The position numbers and the translations under genes were made by a program. Under the pieces are notes generated by a model. The model saw only the letters and a program-made list of their open reading frames with translations. It made no database searches and was not told the DNA's origin. Shown piece after piece: positions 9,077 to 17,589 of a DNA stretch of 64,000 nt (the first letter of the stretch is position 1; every line of letters starts with the position of its first letter). Source of the DNA: Moritella viscosa (lineage in GTDB: Bacteria; Pseudomonadota; Gammaproteobacteria; Enterobacterales; Moritellaceae); assembly GCA_000953735.1 (NCBI GenBank), contig LN554852.1, positions 3,731,846 to 3,795,845 of the forward strand. Reading direction: 5' to 3'.

Positions 9077-9974
9077 AAGTCGATTGAAGAACGGCTTTTT
9101 TACGGTATAACACCACAGAAGTCGCAACCAATATTATGCCGATAAAAGTAACTAACGTTAATTTTTCATCAAACAAAAAATAGTCAAATAGAAAGGTGAG
9201 TATTGGAATCGCGTAAAATAGTACGCCTACACTATCTGAACTTTCTCTTTGGATCATATACATGAGTAAGAGTAGTGCACCCACAGATACAACAACACTC
9301 ATCCACAGAGCAGAAAAAATAAATTCCGTTGTCCAAGTAACCTGCCAGCCATTAATGTAGCCGATAACAACAAAAATAGAAGCTGACAATAGGTTCTGGT
9401 AAAACATCGCTTGTACAAGGTTTACCTCGAGTTTACCCTGCCTGATTGTACCTAACGTAATAGAGAGTAATGCTAATCCAGCGAACAGTATCCCTGATAG
9501 GGCCAACATTTCTACGTCTTTTGTGCCTAATATAGCAATGCTCAATCCGACAAATCCTAACATTAGCAGCGCAACTTTAGTACTGTCCAACTTATGCTTA
9601 CAGAATATAGGGATCAGTAACGGTTGTAGCCCCAATATTAAAGTAACAAGTCCCGGAGATATCCCCGTATCGATTGAAATAAAATAAAACGACAAATACA
9701 AAACCTGAAGTAAAAGACCGACGATCCATATTTGTATCTTGTCTTTGGTTGCAATTACTTTCAATGGTGTCTTATTTATTTTTATCATGACTAAATATAT
9801 CAAACCGATACAACTAAGTGATATCAATGCTCGAATAGCAAGAAAAGTCCACACTGAAGAATAAAGCAAGCCAACTCTGACCATCACAGCACCGCTACTC
9901 CACATCAATAAAAATAGTATTGGTGCTATTTCATTTAAGTTAAACGTATTTGTTTTATAGGTTATGTTCATCAT
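9066..9974 (-). CDS. EamA/DMT-superfamily inner-membrane transporter
   Basis: 302 residues with ten predicted hydrophobic helices in two EamA repeats of five, the RhtA/YdcZ-like drug/metabolite exporter architecture. The N-terminus has the usual PILFLLMWSSGAVMVRVGL first helix, and the second repeat ends in a short positively charged tail. Its start codon overlaps the stop of the upstream dioxygenase gene (ATGA, 9971-9974), so the two are translationally coupled. Known relatives export amino acids and metabolites; here the likely cargo is the hydroxylated amino acid made by the neighbour (inference). Confidence 0.87.
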   Translation of the reverse strand: MMNITYKTNTFNLNEIAPILFLLMWSSGAVMVRVGLLYSSVWTFLAIRALISLSCIGLIYLVMIKINKTPLKVIATKDKIQIWIVGLLLQVLYLSFYFISIDTGISPGLVTLILGLQPLLIPIFCKHKLDSTKVALLMLGFVGLSIAILGTKDVEMLALSGILFAGLALLSITLGTIRQGKLEVNLVQAMFYQNLLSASIFVVIGYINGWQVTWTTEFIFSALWMSVVVSVGALLLLMYMIQRESSDSVGVLFYAIPILTFLFDYFLFDEKLTLVTFIGIILVATSVVLYRKKAVLQSTSNT

Positions 9975-10846
9975 AATAAGCTTAACGCCATCGGGTAATC
10001 AGGATGCTTGTTCAAAGAATCATATTTGTATGATACATGGCCTTTCATTGATGGCTTTCTTGTAAAAAATATCAGCATATCCCTTGTCGCTTCTTTCATT
10101 GTGTCTATTGCTTCAAGCGACGATAAGCTATGCTTTCGTTCATTATCACAAATGATCAAAGTATCTAGAAAATGATTGTGCTGCTTTTCATCTAAAATCA
10201 GCTCTGGATTCGCGTCATGCCATCTAAGTGAGTTATCTTCTTCCATTGAATGTATAAAAGTCTTAGCACTGTGCTCTGCCATATTATGATGTCCCAATAA
10301 TGTGGTCATCGTGTGATCAACACCATCCGTGTGGACACCTTCTAGCGCCGGTTCGCCAATTAAGTCAGGAGATGTAATCGTGCGTAAATTGAAAACAGTA
10401 CACACCCATTTTTTAGAGGCGTAATCGATATTTGGACGACAAGTGGTGACAATGTCATGACATACTAAATGCTTGAACAGAAGTAAACTTTTAAAAATCG
10501 TATTATCTTGTAACGATTCACTCAATCCTCTAAAGTGTCTATCTTTACCTGAATCATGGCGAATAAAGTCTTCCTCTTTCGATAAAACAAAAGGCTGAAA
10601 TTCTGTTCTATAACAGTTTTTTTTATCTAAATCATAGCAAAACCGCCCACTTCTAGAACGCCGAAACGCCAAAGTCGGATCATCTACTAGGCCTTCGCTC
10701 ACCAGCTGTAATTCTTCGATATCATCTCGCTTAGCACCGAGTCCGATAAGAACTTCTAATAGTTCTTCCCCTGGAATATAAGCCATTCTGTTTTTCTTAT
10801 AACCTTGTTTAATATCATTTAGCTTCGCGTGCGTTAATGTGTTCAC
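9971..10846 (-). CDS. 2-oxoglutarate/Fe(II)-dependent dioxygenase, isoleucine-dioxygenase-like (PF10014 type)
   Basis: 291 residues. The facial triad of a 2OG/Fe(II) dioxygenase is visible: H172-x-D174 in EGVHTDGVDH and a distal H239 in ERKHSLSSL, followed by Arg residues (about 255 and 263) suited to binding the 2-oxoglutarate carboxylate. The spacing and surrounding residues resemble the 2OG-Fe dioxygenase family that includes bacterial L-isoleucine 4-hydroxylase, which acts on free amino acids. First gene of a two-gene operon with an EamA exporter (4-base overlap). The exact substrate cannot be read from the sequence; a free hydrophobic amino acid is the best guess. Confidence 0.8.
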   Translation of the reverse strand: MNTLTHAKLNDIKQGYKKNRMAYIPGEELLEVLIGLGAKRDDIEELQLVSEGLVDDPTLAFRRSRSGRFCYDLDKKNCYRTEFQPFVLSKEEDFIRHDSGKDRHFRGLSESLQDNTIFKSLLLFKHLVCHDIVTTCRPNIDYASKKWVCTVFNLRTITSPDLIGEPALEGVHTDGVDHTMTTLLGHHNMAEHSAKTFIHSMEEDNSLRWHDANPELILDEKQHNHFLDTLIICDNERKHSLSSLEAIDTMKEATRDMLIFFTRKPSMKGHVSYKYDSLNKHPDYPMALSLL

Positions 10847-11218
10847 TTATTACCTCAAAAGACAATTCCCATAGTTTTTAAAATATAAATTCAATTTACA
10901 AATAAAACACATAACAAGTTGTTATACATAAGTTATTTATAAAATATATATTGTATATTTAATTAATATATATAATTTTTTTAGTCATGCTTTTCTTAAA
11001 AGACGGTTTTACATTCATTAAAGTCACACTATTGATTAAACAATTAGAATTATTCAGTAGAGTAAGTAAAGGAGGGATCTTAATGTGAGAGGTATTCTAG
11101 TCGTATAGTAAAACGAGATCAAAAAAGCCTTACCGCGACCCATTGTAACAACGGCTGCAGAGTAAGGCTTATTGAGTACGTACTATTCGCAGTCAGTACT
11201 GTTGTAGTAGCAACTAGC
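10847..11218. other. AT-rich intergenic region between the dioxygenase and aapP
   Basis: No gene seen. The left half is strongly AT-rich and should contain the dioxygenase promoter on the minus strand. The right end holds the aap operon terminator. Confidence 0.5.
11121..11170 (-). terminator. Rho-independent terminator of the aapJQMP operon
   Basis: On the minus strand AAGCCTTAC (from 11170-11162) pairs with GTAAGGCTT (11133-11125) and is followed by a run of T (A-run at 11121-11126 on the plus strand). It lies 49 bases past the aapP stop. Confidence 0.85.
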
Positions 11219-11965
11219 TTAGTGCGATAAGATCTGATCTAAGAACATTTTTAAACGATCTGATTGTGGATTATCAAAGAACTCATGTGGTTCATTTTCT
11301 TCAATAATTTGCCCTGCATCCATGAAAATAACGCGGTCAGCCACTTTCTTAGCAAAGCCCATTTCGTGCGTTACACAAATCATGGTTATACCTTCATCTG
11401 CAAGCTCAACCATTACATCTAACACTTCCGATACCATTTCAGGATCCAGTGCCGATGTTGGCTCATCAAACAGCATAATCTCAGGGTTGATACACAGACA
11501 ACGAGCAATCGCTACACGCTGTTGTTGGCCACCAGAAAGCTGATTTGGAAACTTATGCGCTTGGTCGGCAATCTTCACACGCTCAAGGTAGTACATCGCA
11601 GTTTTAATCGCTTCATGCCTTGGTTTCTTATGCACCCAGGTTGGTGCTAATAACAAGTTTTCCAATACTGAAAGATGTGGGAACAAATTAAAGTGCTGGA
11701 ATACCATACCAACTTGTGAGCGAATATGACGTACGATTTTTACATCATCAATCAGGTCAGTACCGTTAATACTAATCTTACCTTCCTGAAATTTTTCAAG
11801 GTGGTTCAAGCAACGAATAGTAGTTGATTTACCCGAGCCTGACGGGCCACAGATAACCACTTTTTCGCCTTTCTTAATATTTAAGTTAACATCTTTAAGT
11901 ACGTGAAAATCACCATACCATTTGTTAACGTCTTGCATGCTGATCATATATTCTTGTTCTGACAT
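11219..11965 (-). CDS. aapP: General L-amino acid ABC transporter, ATP-binding subunit
   Basis: 248 residues. All ABC ATPase motifs are present: Walker [11 protein letters not shown] (about 40-49), Q-loop, signature [13 protein letters not shown], Walker [15 protein letters not shown] and the switch His in CVTHEMGFA. The sequence belongs to the GlnQ/AapP polar amino-acid class. It powers import through AapQ/AapM in the inner membrane. Last gene of the operon, separated from aapM by 66 bases that contain a long imperfect hairpin, and followed by a strong terminator. Confidence 0.95.
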   Translation of the reverse strand: MSEQEYMISMQDVNKWYGDFHVLKDVNLNIKKGEKVVICGPSGSGKSTTIRCLNHLEKFQEGKISINGTDLIDDVKIVRHIRSQVGMVFQHFNLFPHLSVLENLLLAPTWVHKKPRHEAIKTAMYYLERVKIADQAHKFPNQLSGGQQQRVAIARCLCINPEIMLFDEPTSALDPEMVSEVLDVMVELADEGITMICVTHEMGFAKKVADRVIFMDAGQIIEENEPHEFFDNPQSDRLKMFLDQILSH

Positions 11966-11980
11966 GATACTTCCTTATAC

Positions 11981-12031
11981 CAATTACCTTACGTAAATGG
12001 TCAGTTTAAACTGTAAAATTTACGGTAATTG
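11981..12031 (-). repeat. Long imperfect inverted repeat between aapM and aapP
   Basis: CAATTAC (11981-11987) pairs with GTAATTG (12025-12031), and CGTAAAT (11992-11998) pairs with ATTTACG (12018-12024), leaving a 4-base bulge and about a 19-base loop. No T-run follows. It probably folds in the mRNA and may protect the upstream message or tune aapP expression. Confidence 0.55.
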
Positions 12032-13111
12032 TTAATGGTCGGTATTATATTTACGTTCAATCACGCGCGAGTATTGCGACATACTGAAACAAAATACCCA
12101 ATAAATCATGGTAACAAATACGTACCCTTCGATTTCAAAACCAAGCCAACTGGTATCACTGTTAGTCAGTGTTACCATTGCTAGAATATCGAATAAGCCA
12201 ATAATAAGTACCAGTGTTGTATCTTTAAACAGCGAGATGAAAGAGCCTACTAGATTCGGGATAGAGATCTTTAATGCCTGTGGCAGAATAATCAAAATCA
12301 TCCCTTGCCAATAGGTTAGCCCTAATGACTCACTGGCTTCGTATTGACCTTTCGGAATAGCTTGTAAACCACCACGAATAACTTCAGCGATATAAGCTGC
12401 TTGGAACAATGTAATACCAATTAACGCACGTAATAACTTATCAAATTCGATACCATCACTAAAGAATAATGGCAGTACTACCGACGCCATAAACAAAATA
12501 GTAATAAGCGGTACACCACGAATAAACTCGATAAACCCAACACATAAGGTTTTAACAATCGGCATGTTGTCTGACTGACGTCCTAACGCCAATAAAATAC
12601 CAATTGGGAATGATGCAATGATACCGACAGCTGCAACCAAAATAGTCAGCATTAAGCCGCCCCATTTTTCAGTACTGACTACTTCAAGTCCTAGTCCACC
12701 ACGGATCAAGATAAAGCATACAATTGGGTACAATAGCATTGCCGTAAGTTTAATCTTAATATTACCAATGCGTGGCACGACAAATATAAGCCCTAAACTC
12801 AACACAGCAACCAGATTCGGACGCCAATGTAAGGCTTCAGGATAGAACCCATACATAAATTGATCGAACTTTTCGATGATAAATATCCAGCGAGCACCTT
12901 CTTTAACCACTTCCTCTTTAGTGCCACTCCAAGTCGCATCAAAGAGCATCCAATCTAATAATGGTGGTATCGTCGAATAGATAAAGTAGATGCCAAGCAG
13001 TGTTAACAGTGTATTAGGTATAGTAGAAAATAAATTCTCTCGTAACCAGAATACAACACCCTTAGTGGTTGAAGGTGCAGGTTTGGCCTCTTTAATCGTA
13101 TAAACAGCCAT
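12032..13111 (-). CDS. aapM: General L-amino acid ABC transporter, permease subunit M
   Basis: 359 residues from the ATG at 13111, which has an AAGGAAG ribosome site inside the end of aapQ; the frame extends 10 codons upstream into aapQ but without such a site. Long N-terminal region with several membrane helices, then the HisMQ-type permease core (about 150-355) with the EAA loop AEVIRGGLQAIPKGQYEASESLGL, which contacts the ATPase. Pairs with AapQ as a heterodimeric channel. The length and the extra N-terminal helices are typical of AapM (YhdY). Confidence 0.94.
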   Translation of the reverse strand: MAVYTIKEAKPAPSTTKGVVFWLRENLFSTIPNTLLTLLGIYFIYSTIPPLLDWMLFDATWSGTKEEVVKEGARWIFIIEKFDQFMYGFYPEALHWRPNLVAVLSLGLIFVVPRIGNIKIKLTAMLLYPIVCFILIRGGLGLEVVSTEKWGGLMLTILVAAVGIIASFPIGILLALGRQSDNMPIVKTLCVGFIEFIRGVPLITILFMASVVLPLFFSDGIEFDKLLRALIGITLFQAAYIAEVIRGGLQAIPKGQYEASESLGLTYWQGMILIILPQALKISIPNLVGSFISLFKDTTLVLIIGLFDILAMVTLTNSDTSWLGFEIEGYVFVTMIYWVFCFSMSQYSRVIERKYNTDH

Positions 13112-13112
13112 A

Positions 13113-14297
13113 TTATCTTCCTTTAATTTCCATTCTTGCATTAACCCAATTCAGCAGCAGTGATATAACAATACTGAAAACAAGATACACAGCCATCGTC
13201 ATTAGAATGATCTCAATAGCCTGCCCAACTTGGTTAAGCGTCGTCCCCGAGAACAAGGTAACAATTTCCGGATAACCAATTGCAGTTGCCAGTGATGAAT
13301 TTTTCACTAGATTAAGGTATTGATTAATAACAGGGGGAATGATCACGCGTAATGCTTGTGGTAAAACAACTTTACGTAAGATCACATGTTCTTGTAATCC
13401 TAATGATTTTGCCGCTTCTTTTTGACCTGGGGGTACAGCTTCAATCCCCGCACGTACAGCTTCTGCAATATAAGTCGCGGTATAGATACTTAACGCAAAG
13501 ATAAGCGCAAGTAACTCAGGGATTATGGTAACCCCTCCTTTGAAATTAAACCCTTTTAATGCCGGATATTCAGCACTGATTGGTTGACCCGTAATAAAGA
13601 ATACAAGTAAAGGAGCTGAGACTAAAATAGCCAAAGATACTTTCACTAAAGGAAATTCTTCACCGGTTAAGTCATGACGTTTAGTCGCCCATTTAGCAAG
13701 AAATACGACACTAACACACGCCAGAACAAACGCAATAAGAATAAAGCTACTGCCCGATTCGAAGATCGGATCTGGAATAATTAAGCCACGGTTATTAATG
13801 AAGACAGAATCAAAATAAGAAATACTTTGTCGTGGGCTTGGTAACGTAGCAAGTACCACGTTATACCAAAACAATATCTGTAATAAAATAGGAATATTAC
13901 GGAATGTTTCAATGTAAACCAGTGACAGTTTAGCAATCAAATAATTTGATGATAGACGACCAATACCAACCATTAAGCCAATAATTGAAGCTAAAACAAT
14001 ACCAATAACACCCACTAGAATTGTATTTAATAAACCAACAATAAATACATCTAAAAAGGTGGAGCTTGTATCATCATAGTGAATAAGCGATTGACTGATA
14101 CCAAAACCAGCAGTTTCACCTAAGAACGAAAAACCTGTAGTAATACCCCTTTTTGCTACATTATCAAACATGTTGTTAACGAAGTAAAAAATGCATAGAA
14201 CCACAACAGCCAAAGAAAGCACTTGGAAAATAATCGCGCGATTTTGTGGGCTGTTAAATAAACCGTTGGAGGTCGGGGGGAGCTTTGAATTATTCAT
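13113..14297 (-). CDS. aapQ: General L-amino acid ABC transporter, permease subunit Q
   Basis: 394 residues. HisMQ-type permease with about eight membrane helices, a large insertion between core helices as in AapQ/YhdX, and the EAA loop AEAVRAGIEAVPPGQKEAAKSLGL near residues 285-310. Forms the membrane channel with AapM. It follows aapJ after a 97-base gap that contains a GC-rich hairpin, and its stop abuts the aapM start. Confidence 0.94.
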   Translation of the reverse strand: MNNSKLPPTSNGLFNSPQNRAIIFQVLSLAVVVLCIFYFVNNMFDNVAKRGITTGFSFLGETAGFGISQSLIHYDDTSSTFLDVFIVGLLNTILVGVIGIVLASIIGLMVGIGRLSSNYLIAKLSLVYIETFRNIPILLQILFWYNVVLATLPSPRQSISYFDSVFINNRGLIIPDPIFESGSSFILIAFVLACVSVVFLAKWATKRHDLTGEEFPLVKVSLAILVSAPLLVFFITGQPISAEYPALKGFNFKGGVTIIPELLALIFALSIYTATYIAEAVRAGIEAVPPGQKEAAKSLGLQEHVILRKVVLPQALRVIIPPVINQYLNLVKNSSLATAIGYPEIVTLFSGTTLNQVGQAIEIILMTMAVYLVFSIVISLLLNWVNARMEIKGR

Positions 14298-14310
14298 AAC
14301 AAAATAAACC

Positions 14311-14334
14311 TTTTAAAAAGGGGGCTAAGCCCCC
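14311..14334 (-). terminator. Intercistronic hairpin between aapJ and aapQ (attenuator)
   Basis: On the minus strand GGGGGC-TTA-GCCCCC (14320-14334) is followed by TTTTTAAAA. A compact terminator-like structure directly after the binding-protein gene, in a position where partial termination gives more binding protein than permease. Confidence 0.75.
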
Positions 14335-14394
14335 GATATACCGACGTCACTTCAACATATAGTGCTGTTAAGATGAAGTGACTAAGGTATTAAT

Positions 14395-15408
14395 TTATCG
14401 AATTGGCATTGCGTACATTAAGCCGCCTTTATTCCATAAATTATTGATGCCGCGATCAATGTTAAGAGGTGAATTTTTACCTACGTTGTTCTCGAACATT
14501 TCTTCATAGTTACCAACTTGCTTAACAATTTGGTAAGCCCAATCCGCTTTAAGCCCTAAGTTTTCACCGGCTTTACCAGAAACACCTAATAGACGTTTCA
14601 CAGATGGATTTGCTGATTTTAATTGCTTATCAACATTGCTTGCTGTTACACCTAGTTCTTCTGCTTCTAGTGTTGCAAACATGGTCCAGCGCACGACGTT
14701 AAACCATTCATCATCACCTTGGCGAACAACAGGGCCTAAAGGTTCTTTAGAAATGATCTCTGGTAATACGACTGCTGATTTAGGATTGTCTAATTTGATT
14801 TTTAAACCGTATAACTGAGATGCGTCAGATGTAACTGCGTCACAACGACCTTTTTTGAATGCATCAATTGTTTGACCTGATGTATCAAATGTAACGGCTT
14901 TATATTCCATGTTGTTTGATTTGAAATAGTCAGTCAGGTTAAGTTCAGTTGTTGTACCCGCTTGAATACAGAAAGAAGCACCATCTAGCTCTTTCGCTGA
15001 CGTTACACCAAGGTCTTTACTAACAAGGAAACCTTGACCATCATAATAATTCACTCCCGCAAAGTTTAAGCCAAGTGAAGTATCACGTGTTGCAGTCCAA
15101 GTAGATGAACGTGCTAGCACATCGATTTCACCACTTTGTAGTGCAGTAAAACGTTCTTTAGCAGTCAGTGGAATAAATTTAACTTTCGATGCATCACCTA
15201 ATACGGCAGCCGCAACTGAACGACAAAAATCAACATCGATACCTTTCCAAACACCTTTTGAATCAGTAGCTGAAAACCCTGGAATCCCTGTCGATACACC
15301 ACAGTTCAATACGCCTTTTTTCATCACCTTATCTAATGTAGCAGCATTAACTAAATTAGGTAATGTTGATGCTAGACCTAGTATTAAAGCTATTTTTGTA
15401 ACCTTCAT
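14395..15408 (-). CDS. aapJ: General L-amino acid ABC transporter, periplasmic binding protein
   Basis: 337 residues from the ATG at 15408 (ribosome site AAGGAAAT); the frame runs 20 codons further upstream but the signal peptide starts here: MKVTKIALILGLASTLPNLVNA. The mature protein is a type II solute-binding protein of the AapJ/YhdW family, with the early motif LNCGVSTGIPGFSATDSKGVWKG-x-DVDFCRSVAAAV and the hinge segment RCDAVTSDASQLYGL. Binds a broad range of L-amino acids in the periplasm and delivers them to AapQM. First and presumably most highly expressed gene of the operon. Confidence 0.96.
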   Translation of the reverse strand: MKVTKIALILGLASTLPNLVNAATLDKVMKKGVLNCGVSTGIPGFSATDSKGVWKGIDVDFCRSVAAAVLGDASKVKFIPLTAKERFTALQSGEIDVLARSSTWTATRDTSLGLNFAGVNYYDGQGFLVSKDLGVTSAKELDGASFCIQAGTTTELNLTDYFKSNNMEYKAVTFDTSGQTIDAFKKGRCDAVTSDASQLYGLKIKLDNPKSAVVLPEIISKEPLGPVVRQGDDEWFNVVRWTMFATLEAEELGVTASNVDKQLKSANPSVKRLLGVSGKAGENLGLKADWAYQIVKQVGNYEEMFENNVGKNSPLNIDRGINNLWNKGGLMYAMPIR

Positions 15409-15573
15409 ATTAATTTCCTTGTCTATTTTTATTATTGCAAATATCAGTTTTAAGCAGCTAAGCACCACTTGAAAGTGTTATTTTCTCTGATTCGGGAACA
15501 CAAAATAATCATAAGGGAATTTTTATACAACATCTACGCAGCAACAATCGATTAACAAAAGCATTAACAACTA

Positions 15574-15589
15574 TTTGACCTCGATCACA
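15574..15589 (-). promoter_or_regulatory. CRP-like binding site upstream of aapJ
   Basis: Read on the minus strand the site is TGTGA-TCGAGG-TCAAA, nine of ten bases of the CRP core. It lies about 170 bases upstream of aapJ. Motif evidence only. Confidence 0.4.
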
Positions 15590-16124
15590 AACTTAACACT
15601 TAATTAACACAAGAACGGTAATTTAAGGTGAATAATACTTTATGGATATTCACATTAAGGCTTTTATCCATATTTAATTCAATAATGGCAAGTAATATAC
15701 TTTAAAGATGAGCAGTGTTTTAACATAGTTATTTTATATCGACACCGTAGGTCATCACCCTGTTCATAAGTCCTCTCAAGTATTAAAGTCACTTTTAACG
15801 TCGTTCGTATATAGAATTAATTTAAACATGTATAAATGTATAAATACTGACAAGCCAAGCCTTATCTAGGCCTCTCGATAACAATGACAATCTTATAGTC
15901 CGTGTTAAATGGTTGATAATATCATGTTGCTCTCCTCCGATGAGCATCAGCAATATTCTGTTGCATAGCTCACACAATAGAACAATGGTAGTGACGAACA
16001 CAGACGATAACGTCAGTTAAGTCAGTATTAACTATAGGTCTTAAACACGAAAAGTGAGCGGGAAGCGTATGATGAGATTGCAGAGTATCGATTTAATGTT
16101 AATGTTGTTCAGTCAGGATGATGT

Positions 16125-16161
16125 GAATAACTTGCTTTCATTTAGGTCGCGCAAGTTATTC
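16125..16161. repeat. Perfect 11-bp inverted repeat (hairpin)
   Basis: GAATAACTTGC (16125-16135) and GCAAGTTATTC (16151-16161) with a 15-base loop. No T-run on either side, so it is not a classical terminator. It lies 20 bases past the stop of the minus-strand gene at 16182 and may stabilise its mRNA end or be a dispersed repeat. Confidence 0.6.
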
Positions 16162-16181
16162 TATCTATAAATCCGCTCACA

Positions 16182-16490
16182 TCAAATAACCAGTTTCAAA
16201 TAATGTTTACGTCCAAATGTTGCGAACAGAGTAGAACAAAATAGAACAAGTATCGGGTTATGAGAAAAGGCATTTTTAACAGTGACAGCACCGTGGGAGA
16301 GATCGTTCGTATAGATGGGTTGACTAGAACACCAACTGAGTTTGGCTTGCAAGATTTGAGTATCATCGGGGACGTCAATAGCAAAACGTTGACCGCGTTT
16401 CACATAGGTCACAAATTTTCCATCAGCATATAATTTATAATTTCGCACCGCATCCAGCAGTTGCGCAGGCCTGTATATCCATAATTTCAT
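16182..16490 (-). CDS. Small hypothetical protein with C-terminal membrane segment
   Basis: 102 residues. The N-terminal 65 residues look like a compact beta domain (YKLYADGKFVTYVKRGQRF, then VPDDTQILQAKLSWCSSQPI), reminiscent of short PEGA/DUF2846-like beta-sandwich modules. The last third is hydrophobic (NPILVLFCSTLFATF) and ends in a basic tail, suggesting membrane anchoring. The ribosome site AAGGA precedes the ATG. The gene is flanked by a 12-bp inverted repeat (16116-16127 and 16491-16502). Function unknown. Confidence 0.6.
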   Translation of the reverse strand: MKLWIYRPAQLLDAVRNYKLYADGKFVTYVKRGQRFAIDVPDDTQILQAKLSWCSSQPIYTNDLSHGAVTVKNAFSHNPILVLFCSTLFATFGRKHYLKLVI

Positions 16491-16668
16491 TTCACATCAT
16501 CCTTAATGTAAAGTTTATTCCAATTGTATAGCTCCTTTTATCTTAGCTAAACAATGTCATCTTCAAGCATGAAATAAGTGCGAATAATCTGTTTATTCGT
16601 TGTGAAACGGGTTACTCGCACTTTTAAAATATAACACCACTCAAACAAGTCGTGGTAATAGATATCTA

Positions 16669-17391
16669 TTAAGGTTCTTGACGTGTACTTGCTAATACGA
16701 TCTCACGGATACATACATCTTGTGGTTGTGCGTAAGCAAATTCAATTGAACGTGCTACATCACCAGGTGTAAGTATATTACCCATCGTTGATTTCCACTC
16801 TTCGTAGCCCGCTTTAATGTCTTCTGAAGTTGTATGTGATAACAATTCAGTTTCAACAGCACCTGGGGCGATAGTAATTACACGCACATCAGACGTTGCC
16901 ACTTCTTCACGAACATTTTCAGTAATAGCGTGTACCGCAAATTTAGTACCACAATAAGCAGCATGCGCACCAAATGTCTTGCGACCTGCAACTGAACTAA
17001 TATTAATAATAGTACCAGTATTACGGGCTTTCATTGGCGCAAGAACTGCTTGCATGCCGTTTAATAATGCGATCACATTAATATCGAACATGGTTTTGAA
17101 TTCTTCAGCAGGTTGGGTATCAATTTGACCTAATAACATCATACCAGCATTGTTAATCAATAGATCTGTTGGACCGTATAATGCTTCAGCTTTAGCAAGT
17201 GCAGCGTGGAATTCGGCGTGAACCGTTAAGTCTACTTTTTCACATAAACAGTTTGGTAAATCTAGCGATTCTAGCTTTTCAACACGACGAGCAACTAATA
17301 ATAACGGGTGACCAGCGGCGCTTAAACGCTTCGCTGTAGCTTCACCAATACCTGAACTTGCACCTGTGATCACGACTAATTTTTTCATCAT
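16669..17391 (-). CDS. Short-chain dehydrogenase/reductase (SDR) family oxidoreductase
   Basis: About 240 residues. Classical SDR: TGASSGIGEATAKRL cofactor loop at the N-terminus (TGxxxGxG), NNAGMM, and the catalytic tetrad Ser in INISSVAG and Tyr-x-x-x-Lys in YCGTKFAVHA. The RR after the second strand (LVARRVEKL) favours NADPH. Three ATG codons in a row (17394, 17391, 17388) leave the start slightly uncertain; the GAGAG ribosome site best fits the second. The frame is open far upstream but without family similarity. Divergent from the LysR gene, its likely regulator. Substrate unknown. Confidence 0.9.
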   Translation of the reverse strand: MMKKLVVITGASSGIGEATAKRLSAAGHPLLLVARRVEKLESLDLPNCLCEKVDLTVHAEFHAALAKAEALYGPTDLLINNAGMMLLGQIDTQPAEEFKTMFDINVIALLNGMQAVLAPMKARNTGTIINISSVAGRKTFGAHAAYCGTKFAVHAITENVREEVATSDVRVITIAPGAVETELLSHTTSEDIKAGYEEWKSTMGNILTPGDVARSIEFAYAQPQDVCIREIVLASTRQEP

Positions 17392-17589
17392 CATATACTC
17401 TCTATTTTTGATTATATTCATACCCAAAAACGAATATCTCAATGTTAGATCTAAGCGCTTCTGAGTGGATGAAAGAGAGTATATAGAAATGATTATTGTT
17501 GATATATACACAATAAAGAACATAACTATTACGTATTAAGCTACAATAAAAAAGTTTATTTTTATTCACTTAATCAATACAGGCATAAT

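Larger units (their letters stand above)
15409..16181. other. Long intergenic region upstream of aapJ
   Basis: About 770 bases without a convincing gene. It contains the aapJ promoter side, with a CRP-like site at 15574-15589, and near the left flank of the next gene a perfect 11-bp inverted repeat at 16125-16161. A GGAGGA ribosome-like site followed by a six-codon frame on the minus strand near 15925-15955 is probably chance. Confidence 0.45.

Noticed and set aside
15925-15955. GGAGGA ribosome-like site followed by ATG and six codons on the minus strand
   Set aside because: Six codons with no downstream gene in the same direction nearby; no leader-peptide context.
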